A stretch of DNA of 64,000 nt from Haliclystus octoradiatus (lineage: Eukaryota; Cnidaria; Staurozoa; Stauromedusae; Haliclystidae). A model generated the notes under the pieces. That model was not told the DNA's origin. It did no database searches and was given only the letters and a program-made list of their open reading frames with translations. The translations under genes and the position numbers were made by a program. Below, in pieces: positions 22,769 to 35,600 of this stretch (position 1 is its first letter; each line of letters begins with the position of its first letter). Where the stretch lies: positions 4,379,465 through 4,443,464 of the forward strand of contig OU744448.1 in the NCBI GenBank assembly GCA_916610825.1, read 5' to 3'.

Positions 22769-25438
22769 GAAGAAACATGGAAAAGTACAGAAAAACGAAG
22801 AGACAGTTGTATATCTGCTTGATTTTCATTATTTATTGGTTAATTTGGGAATTCTATTTAGTACTGTAATATAAATTTATTTGGGGTTTATTAATTGATG
22901 CAATTTATCGGGGTTTTCAAATGCATACTTAAAGGGTTTTATATATTTAACACCGCTTCATTGGAAAGCATTTAATATATTATATGCTTACTCCTTTTCA
23001 TTTTGCAATAAGTGCCTTGTAAATAAAATATTTCAAATTTAATTTACTTTATAATTTTAACTGCAAAATTCAATTTTGAATTTTGAATTTTGTTGTTTTA
23101 TTTCATTTTTTGCTACCACATTTTTAGTTATTATGTATGCGAACAGGTTGCAGTGTCTTACGGTAATGTAGATGGTTGAGAAAAGCCAACTCGCCGACTC
23201 TCTCAACATAGATAACATTTTCTTTCAAAATTAAGCAAATTTCATGAAAGTTCTGCATCATATAGCCTCCATATAATATGAATAAAGTCTTTGCTATGAA
23301 TTGTAAATTTCAATCGAACTCAACGGCATCACAATAACTTGAAAACGTGAACTTCGAGTTACGCGAGGTATTTTGATGCAAATGAGTTTGAGCTTCACAG
23401 TTCAGCGAGTTGACTTTTCCCACCCACTCCGACCCCGGAATGTTTTGTGTCACAGTATGGTGAGTTTTCTTTTTTATATCCCGTAAGTTTCTTTGTCAAC
23501 TAAATGTCTGACCGCGAATTGTGGCGTTGTTTGTGTAAACTAAGATATAGCCACGGCCCACGGATGTAGCCACTTTCGTATCAACTCTCTCCAGAGACGA
23601 TACTTTGGAAAAATACAAGAAGCAGCAATTAATATTTCTCGTTTGATTTGTACTCAAAATTTAAGAGACCATGACGTGAAAACAAGAACATTTAATTTTC
23701 CAAGATTCTCTAAAATACATAATTTGGCCCTGGTAGTCCCTTCACGTCAGGGAAGTAAGGGGGTAATCAGTGCTTTATATGCACCTTAATGGCTATATCG
23801 TCCTTGCAATTTAAAACTTCTTCAGCCCGAAATCAGCAAAAACAAGTTTAAAAGTATATTTTATTCTGTACAAAACAAACGCTAGGGTAGAAAATCATAT
23901 CAAGGTCTTTGATTGGAAAACAGTGGTATTATAAAATATCTAAATGATATTAATCATAAATTATCTTGCAAAGAAAACTGTCCATACATACATATTTCCG
24001 CATTTATGCATATATAGATTACTAACTGTTACACTTATTCTTTCAAACTTTCTGTAAATATTTTGCCACAGTTTAGCAAGATAATGGCCAATAATCTAAT
24101 GTGAATATTTTTATTATTCACATTATTATATTTTTATGAATGTGAAAGTGAATCAACTCATTATTCACATTTTTATATTTTCATGAATGTGAAAGTGAAT
24201 CAATTCAGCATTTATTAAACATTGCTGATATTCAATATGTTTGAAATGTCGCGAGTGGCAAAAAGTCATCAGAACCGGGTTTCATGATTTCATCTAAACC
24301 GCGCGAAAAAATGTTTTACTTTTCACAAGAAAGTAAGTTTGTTTATTTGATAATCTTAGCCCCGGTAATTTTTTCGCATCGAAACGAGATGATCTTAAAA
24401 TAGATTTTGAGGCCAATTCTCAGTGATTTTGCCGTGGCAAAACAGATCAAAATGTTTGGAATTGATCGATATTGGGTCAACAAAGATAGACTATTGAGGA
24501 TGTTATTGATGTCAGGCAAAGACGTCGTTTTTAAATTTGAATTATTCAATGCTTGAGGATGTTAAATACAATTTATTTGGTTGATTTTCACAAAGGTAAG
24601 ATAATATTATGGCCTGTTTAAAACTCTCAAAAACACAAATCTGAGTTAGACTATCTTGGTTCTATTATAATATCTTGACTATACTAATGCCACGGGTAGT
24701 TAGATAAAAAGACAAAATGGCGGCCCCATCAAAAAGGGATGTTATTGTGCGTTTCCACAATATGTGGATCAGAAGGAGAGTTTACGCAGTAAAAAATCCT
24801 TAAAACACACTGACATCTTCATCAGCGAAGACTTACCCAAGCAAACCAGTCAAACATTCTACCACTTTAGACAATTAGACAAGAAGAAACTGATTTTGTC
24901 AACATGGACACAGGACCACAGTGGAATCCTTGTACAGTACTTGGAGCGCCAGATATTTACACCAAATTCACGCTACACAAATACAAATTTTACTCCACGC
25001 CAAAATACGCCAACACTTAGTTGAAAACTATAGAAAAATACCAGGATTTGAGAGTCTGTACATTTTCCACCGGATGTATCCTGCATAACTGTCATAAGAT
25101 TCATGAAATCCACTATGGACACAGGACTTAAGCATTTATGTAAAAAAAATGGATGGTGGGATAATTCTCATCGAAGACGAAAAAGATCTCAATCAGTTGC
25201 AAGGTAGTGATGAGTGATTCCAACCCTTGTTCTTTAAATGTTTCTTTATTTTCATTCTTCATTACTGCCTTTAGGCTCAATGCATATTTCACAAGTTCAC
25301 CAACATATTATTACGTAGATTCTTAGTTTATAAATTCATTATACAAAAATAAACATGATCACATCTAATACTATAGCCTACCCAACTTCAAGTTTAATTT
25401 AATTCACATATCCTACAAATTTAGATGAATAATTCTCG
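22769..25438. other. Intergenic region between the DUF11-like gene and the old LINE
   Basis: No exon of either neighbour is recognised. It holds the 3' UTR and AATAAA (23022) of the upstream gene, an A/T-rich stretch, and a tandem duplication of about 48 bp at 24112-24208 containing TTTCATGAATGTGAAAGTG. A sequence ending ACAGTATG followed by GTGAGT near 23455 looks like an exon donor and could be a 5' exon of the DENND2-like gene, but its phase does not match 28125. From about 24720 the LINE ORF1-like remnant begins. Confidence 0.5.
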
Positions 25439-26337
25439 TTTTGATCTCCCTGAGACTTGATCTCTCTCGTTTTGATCTTTTGATCTCCAATGAATTTACG
25501 ATAGCTTCTCATATCATATGTAGTCTGCTAAAACACAGTGATTCATTAACAGGATTCTTGCAAGAAACAAACATTGACTATAATTTGGCTCTACAGGAAA
25601 TCTGGCAAAATTGCACAATTTTACTACCAAATTATCATGTCATTCTAAAAGAATGCACAAGCCGCAGAGGTGATGGAATTGGCTTTTTATTATTCGTAAC
25701 TCTATTGAATACAACTTTTGCAATGACTTTTTTCTTATGAATAATGACCTCAAATTCGCTATATAATAGAATCAAAAAACTTTATCTTGCGTCTGTTTAT
25801 ATTCCACCAAAATCAACATTTTTCAATACAATCAATTTGCTAACAAACATCTTATCATGCGGTTAAAAACTATCAAACCACTTTTTTGGCTGGGGACTTT
25901 AATTTCATCATTACTGACTGATACCTCAAAATCTCATAAACTGTTTAATTTATTATTACAGTTTCATCTTTTCTCAACTATCGTCAATACAACAAGAATC
26001 AATCAAAAATCATGTACTTTGCTTGATAACATATTCACAAACTGCAAACATAGCCTAAAATTGGGTGTTATCACATCAGATATCCCTGATGATCTTTCAC
26101 CATTTGTCAGGATAAATAAAACACCAGCCCCTGACCTGAAAATAAACAAGGAACAGTAAGATACAAGGATATGTCATCTACTAATCTTGAACACTTTAAA
26201 ATCCTTCTCTCAAACTGTGGGCCGGTATCTCCCACCTGAGCCAAAAGAAGCTTACTAAGCAATCATCAAACCACATATTGACTATGATGGCCTTGCAGTA
26301 TTGGGCAATAGTCCTCATTTCAAATTTGTCATCAAAC
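24720..26337 (+). mobile_element. Decayed LINE, 5' part (ORF1-like, endonuclease, RT)
   Basis: In order: an ORF1p-type C-terminal domain (VIVRFHNMWIRRR, then TDIFISEDLPKQTS); fragments of an APE-type endonuclease (GFLQETNIDYN near 25550; an AGDFN-like block in another frame near 25890; CTLLDNIFTN near 26015; a SDI-DDLSPFV block near 26085); and an RT-end motif IKPHIDYDGLAVLG near 26265. Several frameshifts and a missing RT core show it is dead. It is interrupted at 26338. Confidence 0.75.
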
Positions 26338-26646
26338 TAGGGAAGAGACATTTATTCTGAAAATAATCAATTTTGACGATCATCGACGCTATTTTTAGTA
26401 ATCAAAAAATAATCGGCATTGGCAAATAAATTATTTTTTAATCGTTGAACTGATTATTATTTGACAATGAAGTTTGAAATGAAAGTTCCGAAATAGTCGC
26501 TTCTGTTTTGTTTACATTGTTTTGTAATCGTTTGTTTGAGTGAGAAATGATCGAAACGTTCAATTAATCGTCCCATCACTATGACTAATCTGCTGATAAC
26601 TAATTGTATTTGAACATTGGTAAATTTTGTAATCGTTTCATCCCTA
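26338..26646. mobile_element. hAT-like element, 309 bp, inserted in the LINE
   Basis: The ends TAGGGAAGAGACATTTATT and (reverse complement) TAGGGATGAAACGATTAC are imperfect inverted repeats. The flanks 26330-26337 and 26647-26654 are both CATCAAAC, a perfect 8-bp duplication. LINE coding similarity continues in the same frame across the two flanks. Confidence 0.85.
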
Positions 26647-27180
26647 CATCAAACTACATAAAAATGTGTCAGAATTATTTGTAGGAGACAGTAAATACAA
26701 TGCCCACACAGAACCATTATTAATAAAGCACAATATATTGGTTGTCCAAGATATATATCAAGTCAGGATAGTTACCTTTCTACATACAATCATTGCAAAG
26801 ACATCCCCATCTATTCTACTTGATAAATTTATCTTCATCCCCAAACAATATCGTCAATGTAGGCCTAATCAGTTTTCTGTACCATTTGTAAAATCTTTTT
26901 AGCCTATCTTCAGAATTTACCCATGTATAAGTTTCCTCCTCTCTGTTGACTGGCTCAAGTCCCGCTTTCTTTTTGCTGCCTCATTTTCATGATTGGAAAG
27001 CACTTCCCAATCCATCAGGATCGGCGCAACACAGAAGTGAGACTTGAGCAAGTCAACCCTGTCTGGAACACCTGCTCCTTCTCATTCAACATGAACACAT
27101 CAAAAAACTCATTTATGAAATTCTTTAAAACATCTCTTACTCAATGTTATTCTTCTATATGCTATCTATATCTATAAGAC
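26647..27180 (+). mobile_element. Decayed LINE, 3' part
   Basis: Continues the interrupted element with HNILVVQDIYQVRIVTFLHT, a typical LINE RT C-terminal block, and later LRQ/WNTCSF-type tail sequence. Ends in A/T-rich sequence with no clear tail. Confidence 0.65.
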
Positions 27181-27410
27181 AGATGTTATATATGTTCAAA
27201 ATAACCTCTCAATCACCATCGCAAGTAAAGTTTTCTACCTACATCCTATTATTACTGAGTTTTCTTTTCTGATTTCATAATTCTTTTCTTCCACAAAATA
27301 TCACTCACACTATCAATCAGCATAAATTATAAACTGAAATAGTAAATAAATTAATAAATTACATGTAGGCCTAATCTGTACAACATCATGTATAAATTAG
27401 CATAGTATTG

Positions 27411-27445
27411 TCCCCCTAATAAACAAGCACTGGTGCTTAATTAAG
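27411..27445 (+). repeat. Short match to the tail of the second SINE-like family
   Basis: GTCCCCCTAATAAACAAGCA resembles GTCCCCCAAATAAACAAGCA at 29811, downstream of the tRNA-like head at 29703. Confidence 0.45.
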
Positions 27446-27874
27446 GGGTGTCTACAATCATGTAATTATATCTAATAAATTATTTGATTGAAATATATAT
27501 TCATTCATTCAATTTACCAAAACAATGTACTGTATAGCCTAGACTGAGCTACCAGCTAGACCAGACAAAACATGTATCAGATAATTATTGAAATTAGCAC
27601 CCCCGATGGACAACTTCACACTTGTTAGGCCTCTCAATCCTAATGATTTCATGAATTCAATATTATTTACAGTCTTTCGATAGAGCAACATTTTTCTTCA
27701 AAATCAGTTTATTAACTTTTAAGGACTTACAAATGTCTAACACCATTATATTTTTTCTACGGGGAATTTTAATGGCATGGAGTTAGCTCTGCAGCTAAAA
27801 AGTTGCTCCACTTCAGATAAATATTTCATTTCCGCAGTAGACTGTCTCATAGCTGCATCTTTAACAGATCGCTG

Positions 27875-28097
27875 CTAAAGCCCTGGCCAAATGAAGCCAA
27901 CTTTCTGCCAGCTTTTTCACAACATCAATATTGTGAAATGCTGGCTTCATTTGGCCAACCCAGCCAGCATGTTACCAGCATTTTCACAACATTGAGCAAA
28001 ATTTTGATCAAATGCTGGCAAAATGTTGGCTTCATTTGGCCACCCCATTCATTGATGTTGTGGGGTTACTGGTAAAATGCTGGCTGGTTAGCTATTA
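27875..28097. repeat. Repeat with inverted GGCTTCATTTGGCC words
   Basis: GGCCAAATGAAGCC occurs once and its complement GGCTTCATTTGGCC twice, with AATGCTGGC and ACCAGCATTTTCACAAC repeats between. The block looks like a small foldback element and ends about 25 bp before the acceptor of the first DENND2-like exon (28125). Confidence 0.6.
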
Positions 28098-28124
28098 ATA
28101 TATTTGTCTGTGTTTTTGTTTCAG

Positions 28125-29646
28125 ATTTGTAATATTGAAAAGGAATGCTGCACCAATGAGAATGCACAATTATGTTGATGATGGTGTATCATGCAACACA
28201 CAGCATGTACGACCAAAGATATTACCTAGAAAACCTCCAAAAGAACTGTTACTGGACAGTGCTGTACACAAAGTAGCAGTAGCTGATGAAGAATATGCAA
28301 CTCCATTACCTTATTCAGTGAATTCAAGAAATGGTTCAGCTGCACAAAGATCAAATTATGATATCCCATCACCAAGTCATGAGAACAGAATTCGAAGGGT
28401 ATTGCCATTACCTCCCAATAATACACTTAACAATACTAATGGATCAAGTTGCCCTGAAGATGACGAACTATACAGCGAACCCGAAAGTAGTCAACCATGC
28501 TATGATGCACCTTTAGGACCTTCTAAACCGCCTCTACCAAATAGACCACCTCCGCCACGGCGTCAATTATCAAATGAAAATAAATACAATCCTCCTTATT
28601 CTGTATCAACGTTAAATCGTAAAGATAAAGCAATGGGATTTGAACATTATGACCAAGAACGTCATCATTCGAATAACCCACACATTGCAGTTGCTGGCAA
28701 TAGCATATTTTATGATGTAGCAGATGACGATAGTATGCCATCTAAACCGCAACATAATAAACTTGTTACACAAACAAATACTGATTTTGAAGATGATGCG
28801 TCACAATTATACGATTTACCTGATTCTATGAATAACGATAATAGAGCTAGTACAGAAACCGATATCTACTATTCTGAAGCTGTAGAACCTCCAATAAGAA
28901 ATAATGGTTTCCAACTTCAGCGTATGCAAAATCAAGTTGCAGCATCTCAAGGAAAAACTTTAAAATCTCTACCAAATCCTAAAAAATACCAAACACTTCC
29001 GAAACCAAAACCTAAACGACCGTTACCTTTTAATTCTAGAATAAGAGCTTTTTCTCATATCGATGAGTTACCGGAAACAAATGATCAAGATGAAGTTACA
29101 CAAAGAAGCAAGCATTCTTCTAGTAGTACTCACAAGTTAGCTTTCGACTTACCATCTAGACCACAGTTACCTTTACCAAATACTTCGGTGGATTCCTCTT
29201 TTCCATTCCCAACATCTAAGAAGCCATCTACGAGAGAAGATAATGCAACTGATGATATACCAAAACGTGGACCTGAAGGGAGAGACTTTAAATCTCGTTT
29301 TAATAAAAAGTTTGCATCCATTAGACCAAAAGGCAGTCCAAATAAATCAAACCTTAGTAAAGAAATTAGTGCATCTATGCCTGTTTTACCACAGGATATT
29401 GCTAATGATGATAGAAAAACTACAGACAATACTGATGGTTTTAAAGGGAAATTTCACGCTTTGCTTAGACCTCGAAAAGGTGGTAAAATTCAAAATGATA
29501 ACAGTATTGAGAAATTGAAATTGAATAATAGGCAAAGTGCGCCTGTCACAAATGATGGAATCAATACGTTTGCAGTAACTGCGGACAATGTTGCTAATAT
29601 TCATTCTCAATTTGCTGCAAGAAATTTGACCAAATCAAATTCACCT
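28125..29646 (+). CDS. DENND2: Disordered N-terminal exon of the DENND2-like gene
   Basis: A single 1.5-kb exon encodes about 507 residues of low-complexity, charged and Pro-rich sequence with no folded domain visible. It has a strong SH3-binding-type run (KPPLPNRPPPPRR) near residue 130. Short tyrosine motifs are scattered along it: YDIPSP, YSEPE, YDAPL, YDVADD, YDLPDS and YYSEA, which resemble SH2 or adaptor docking sites. The C-terminal third is basic (RGPEGRDFKSRFNKKF and similar). Long disordered N-termini are typical of DENND2A and DENND2B (ST5). The exon ends in phase 0 at a GTAAGT donor. Signalling use of the tyrosines is inference. Confidence 0.88.
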
Positions 29647-32600
29647 GTAAGTTGTTTTGCATGTTCGGGATTTAACTGGTAGCACTGGTACTGTGCTATT
29701 TAGTGCACAGGTAGCTCAGTGGCAGAGTGTCAGTATTTAATGCGGGAGGCTTAGGATTCGATTCCTCGTCTGTGCACACATGTTTGTATTTGTCTGTAAA
29801 TGTGTTTATGTCCCCCAAATAAACAAGCACTTCTGCTGACGGGTTGACTATGACTATCAGTTATCATGTAGTTAACTGAAATCGAAATGTTGTTGACTCA
29901 TGGTTACGTAAGTGACATTGAGTCTATCCTGTCATGGTGGAAACGTTTTCATTTCATTTTTGACTAAATCTATTGTTTTTTTGAAATAACGTTCAACATA
30001 CTGCTTTGCGTGCTAACAAAGGTCGAACAAAAAACGATTGTTATCATGTAGTTAACTGAAATCGAAATGTTATTATTGTTTACACATCGACCTTGTTTTA
30101 TTCACAATATGAATGTTGTCCTCTAAGATAAAAATAGATTTGGGAAAATGTTATGACTAACTTATTTCCACTTAAAAAGTATTGTCATGTTTACGTTGTC
30201 GCTTTCATAACATGTGCTGACTTTCAAATATTAACTTGTTTTGATATAGTTCAATAGTAACATGAATGTATTTGACATTCCTTTGACAATAAAATTTTTC
30301 AATATAATGTGTAGCAATGTAGTGGTTTGTATTTAAAAATCACACACATTTAAAAAAAATGTTGATAAGCTGTCAATTGATATTGATGTCTCAAGTTCAC
30401 ACGACAAGGTCAACAATGGCGACATCTTTAAATCTTCATAAGTTAATCATTGCGCGGAATTCAAGTTTGATGTTTGAATTATTAGGTAGAAAAACAATGT
30501 TCTTTAATTCAGACATAAATAATGACAAAAAGCGTCATTTAAACATTTTATTTTGACTTACGAACATAAAGATCAAGATTTAGAAAATGTACCTTGATCA
30601 TCAACAAATGACAATAGCAACAACATTACAATTGTGTTCATATACAAACTTGACATAATTTGTCTTGAAGAATTGCTTTTACAAAACAAATCATTGGCGT
30701 CAGGCATACATAAGCCTATAGTCACAGATCAAACGAGCTACTCAATAAGCATGAACTCCTCATTCCTAAGCTATTTCCATTTAGCGGCGCGTTGAAGCAA
30801 GGAAAGAACGGTATAATCCTGAACTGAATTGATGACTAATGTAAGGTCCTTGGCAGTATGAACTGACATGATTATGCTGTTACATGTCCTGAATTCAGCA
30901 CTAAGAGAGATCAGCTGTCTACAAGAGCCATTTAACAGGAGAACTTGCAACGCTATGCAAAGTTCTTGTTTAACCTCAGTAAAATTTCATATTACTACAA
31001 CAAATTATTCTAGATAATGGATCGAGATTTGAAAAAGAAATTAGCATTTCAGAAGCAACGATCAGAACAGCAGGGTCCTCTACAAGAAGAGGATACCAGA
31101 AAAGAGGTATGTGATATGTACATTCAAACACGTTTCCTTTGTTTTATAATAATAATAATAATGATGCTTCATTTACGTAGCACTATTTTATTTTAGAAAT
31201 CCAATAAAAATACTGATTCAGCCTTCATATATCAGTGCACACATTCACTGCTCAGACTAGCGAAAAAGTTGTTTGATAAGGCATGGGTTGTATTATGAGG
31301 CATTCAATCTGAGGCATACCATGTACACCTCTTCACATTTTTTTGCAATCCAGTCTATTGATAATTCTTATGACACATTCTAATTCCCTCATTAGAAAAA
31401 GCTTTGGAAAAGCTATTTTATTTCAACCTCCTTTTTAATTGTTATTTTATTTATTTAATGAACTTCAATCCATTATTATAATAATTATATTTCAACATGC
31501 TGGACAATTATTTAAACAGAGAGACATGGAAAGGATTTACTTCCATGTGGTAATAGAATAACAATTGTATTGCCATGACAACTGATAATCACGATGTGCT
31601 GTCATGACAACAATGATCTGATTTGGTGCGATAGCCAAGGTCTGACAATAGCGGGGATCCTGGGATCCTAGAACTCGGAAAGTTGAAGCAAATTCAGAAG
31701 AAAATTGATAATTTTCAGGCCAAACCTCAACAAAAAATTCAGGAGAAAATGTTGAACATTTTTAAGATTCCAGAAGGCTAAATCTTTTGTTGGACACTGG
31801 TGATGCTGCACACAAATCACTTCAGGTGTGCATGTTATAGCACCTGTGTCTTTTTTATAATGCAAACCATGCAATAAGGTGATCTCTATAAAATGTCAAC
31901 ATCGTATTATCATCAAGGTATATATAGATTGACTACTGTATGCAGGTTGCCTTTGTTTAGGCCTACAGGGTTAATTCAATAGAAAATACTAAGTTAGACA
32001 TTGTAAAAGTGACCGTTATAGACAAATATGATTGTTAACACAGGTTTGACCGTATTCTATTGTTGTGTTGTTAGAAACCAAAGAGAGAAAATGACATATC
32101 AGCAGATATGGCACTCTTTGAAAGCGTACTAGTTGTTTCCTTGAAAGAAGGTAAAGTGTAGCCTAAACGTAATATTTATTACCAATTTCACAATTTTGAA
32201 TGTGTTTTCAATTTTTTGCTGTGTAGGCTATATATTAATTAGTCAACGTAGTCATACAATTGTTTAATTAATAGCAATTTTGCAGATTGTGATTCTTTAT
32301 GCTAAAATTTGATCAGATTTCAAACTTCACTTGTTTGAAGCTCTGGTTGATGGATTAATTTTGGCTGAATTTAAAACTGCATTTGACGCTGTCAAAACAA
32401 ACGTATAATTAATATTGGTATTTTCTACAGTCATGCTTTGCCACTGATTGGTAATTGCGCAGAATGAAATTGGAGAACATGTGAATTTTAATATCAAACA
32501 ATAGGAACGTGATGTAATGAAGCATTTCATAAGCAGGGTCCGACAAAAGGTTCAGGCTTCAGGAAACCTAGATGTATTTCAACATTTTCTTACAATTTTT

Positions 32601-35600
32601 TTTGCTGATGTTAGACCTATAAATGATTACTAAGATCAATTTTCTTCTGAATTTGATCCAGCCTTCCTTGAATCAAGGACCAAGGATTCCTACTTTTGTC
32701 GGACCCTGCTCATAAGCATGACTGTTCCAAAAAGCCAGACAAAATCAGAATGTGAAAGCACATTTTCTTGCAAAGGAAAATTGTGTAAAACCAAGCATGT
32801 TAGGTACGACTATCCGCAATTAGGGGAGACCGGGGAGACTTGGACCTAGGGAGACATGGGACAAGAGGGTTCCTGATTACCCATGTAAATTATCTTCTAA
32901 TATGCTGTATATCACTTCATATCATGTTGTTTCCCTAAATTTCAATAACCAGCAATAACTAATTATCAAGAAGTTTTAGTGTACAGTTTACGATGATCGA
33001 CATGCGTTTTGCGATTCCTCTTTTGATTCAATTAATTTTAGAATAAGTGTTCAATTTCCATTTTGAAAGGTACCATTGCAAAGATTTCGCTTAGATGAAT
33101 CATTTGATATAAAAATGTGTGTATATTCCTGTTAATGAGGAGTGCAGCCTCATTTTTTGCTGGGAAGTCAAACGGGGAGACATGGAACAGTGCGTTTTCG
33201 CATCAACCACGAATGGGAAACTAGTCGCATTTGGTTGAGATATGAGTTTGTTTTCATTTATATGCTCTGTATTTGACTTTTTTACTTTGTGGAGATAGAG
33301 TTGCTGAATCAATTACGATTAGGTTGATGACAGATGTGTCAAAATTTAATGTTATTTATTAATGCTAAAATTACTTGTTGCTGGCTTAATTTTGATCAAA
33401 TAAACTTCCTAAGTCAAAGCAACAGCTGTTAGTGTCTGGTACTGGAAAGTAAATTTGTCAATTATTTAATGAAATTTTGAGAAAATATGCCTGATCCATG
33501 TCACCCCACCGTGTCCCAAGTCTCCCCTCTGAAATAGTCGGTCTTCCACATTAAATATTTGAAAAATTGCTACATTTATGTAATTGATATTCTTACCCTT
33601 TTGAATTGAGCATGTTGGCTAATTAATGACATAAAATTTGTTACATTTGCACAACCACAATCATTTTGATAATTAAAAATGTGAAAAGTGGTCCAAGTCT
33701 CCCCGGTCTCCCCTATCTATTGAATCATGCTGTGTGATTCATTTGCTTTTGAAATGACTGAGGAAATCTCAAATATCCACACACATACACACGGACATTA
33801 GGTGAACATTTTATCTATACAATGTGGTGCCATCATTTCTTGAATCTTTCTTGAATGTGTATTCATTACTGTAAGCTAGGTTATATTTGAAAAAATCCAA
33901 TGTTTATTTTCTTGCAGAAAACTCGCGGCTGGTGCCAATGATTACATTTCAATTTCCTCCAAAGGTATATACTTTAATTATGGAAACGATTTGTAATAAA
34001 AATAAATTTGTTGTTCTTTACTTTAACCCCAAGTAATGTATCTTCATCATCAACATCATTAATCCTTTGTTTTGTAAAAGTAAACATTAAGCTACTATTG
34101 ATAGCTTCCCAGTAAAGATTACTAAGGCGAACCAACCAACAACAAAACTATTTGTCTACCATATGATACAGGGCTTGTACATTTGCAATTAAGCTTCCAT
34201 AGTTGTGATTTATCAAGTCGAGTGCAAATATTGAATAATTTCTTGAGTGTTGACAGAAAACGATAGGATTCTAGAAGGCTGAACCTTTCGTCAGACACTG
34301 AACGTAACACTGCAGATTAGTTTAAACAGATTTCATAGTAGATTGATTGTCGAGGCACATATATCGTAGGCCTATCCATTTAATAAATATGAAGATAGCG
34401 TCAAGATCCAGTGTGCAAAGAATGGCAATCTCGGGAAAATGTTGGTGGCCAAAGACGATAATTGATGCGTTTGATTGCAGGGTTGCGAAAACTCAACCAG
34501 TTCAGTAAAAATTAAGGGTGAAATGACAGGAAATCCGTTTTAAACAATTGATTTTCGATGGAAATTGCAACTTCATGTGGCAAGCAAGCAAAGACTTTTC
34601 TGGCAGCAGCTTTCATACTTTGCAGACTGTCAAAGGTCAAAAGATCAAGACTAAATTGACCATTTAAGGATTTAAACCCAAGACTATCTATCAGATCTGA
34701 AACGAATATCGTTATCAAAATGTCTAAATTAATGATTAGGCCCCTGCGAATAAAAGTTCATAAGTGCATGAACAGGAAATTGCCCAAAGGTTCATGAACT
34801 GTTCATGAACTTTCAGGCAATTTGACATTCATAAACCAGTCCATTAACCCGTTCATGAAGTGTTCATGAACTCTTCGTGAATGTTCATGAACTGATCGAT
34901 TTTTATCACAGTCCTATACCGAAACGATGCATGCTTCACATACCACTGACCTCCAAGTTTGTGCCACAAATTACATTAACTTATTTCCTTGTCATTTAAG
35001 GCCAATGAAATTGTTGATCCAAGTGATCGACTTCAAGCAATACCATCATTTTGTTTTCCTAATCTGGATTCAGAAACATCTAGTCATGATTTATCTGTTG
35101 GTTATGGAAAAAGGTATGGTACAAATTGTGCTCTTTGATACATTAGACAGGAGCAGTTGCAATTTCAACAACCCCTGTGAAAAAATGCCATGAGTTCATG
35201 AACAGTTCATAAACATTTTTTGTAGGTTCATGAACTGTTCATGAACCTACAAAAAAATGTTTATGAACTATTCATGAACTTTTGGTCAATTGTGAACTCA
35301 TGAACTTTTTTTCACAAGGGAAGAGGCTGGAAAAGAAAAACAGTTAACAATGTAACAGGTTGCATGACTGTGATTTAAATTGGGTATAACAACTCTTGGA
35401 CAAGCCATTGCAATATTATTTTTCAATGGAAATTAAACTTAAAATGAGACTATTCATGTAAGGAGAGTAACTTTGGTTTTGTTATGCCGAAATATCCTCC
35501 AGGTGATGTCATTTGATTTCCAGCTTCTTTAATATTTTCTTATGTCAATATATTTGCAATGTGCACCCTCGTTGACGCTATAAAATTAAGAGAATAATCA

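Noticed and set aside
28226-28741. Minus-strand open frames under the DENND2 exon
   Set aside because: They are shadows of the real + strand exon, which has splice signals and domain context.
29703-29777. Functional tRNA gene
   Set aside because: The T arm pairs poorly, a second copy occurs at the window end, and a shared tail follows; a SINE head is more likely.
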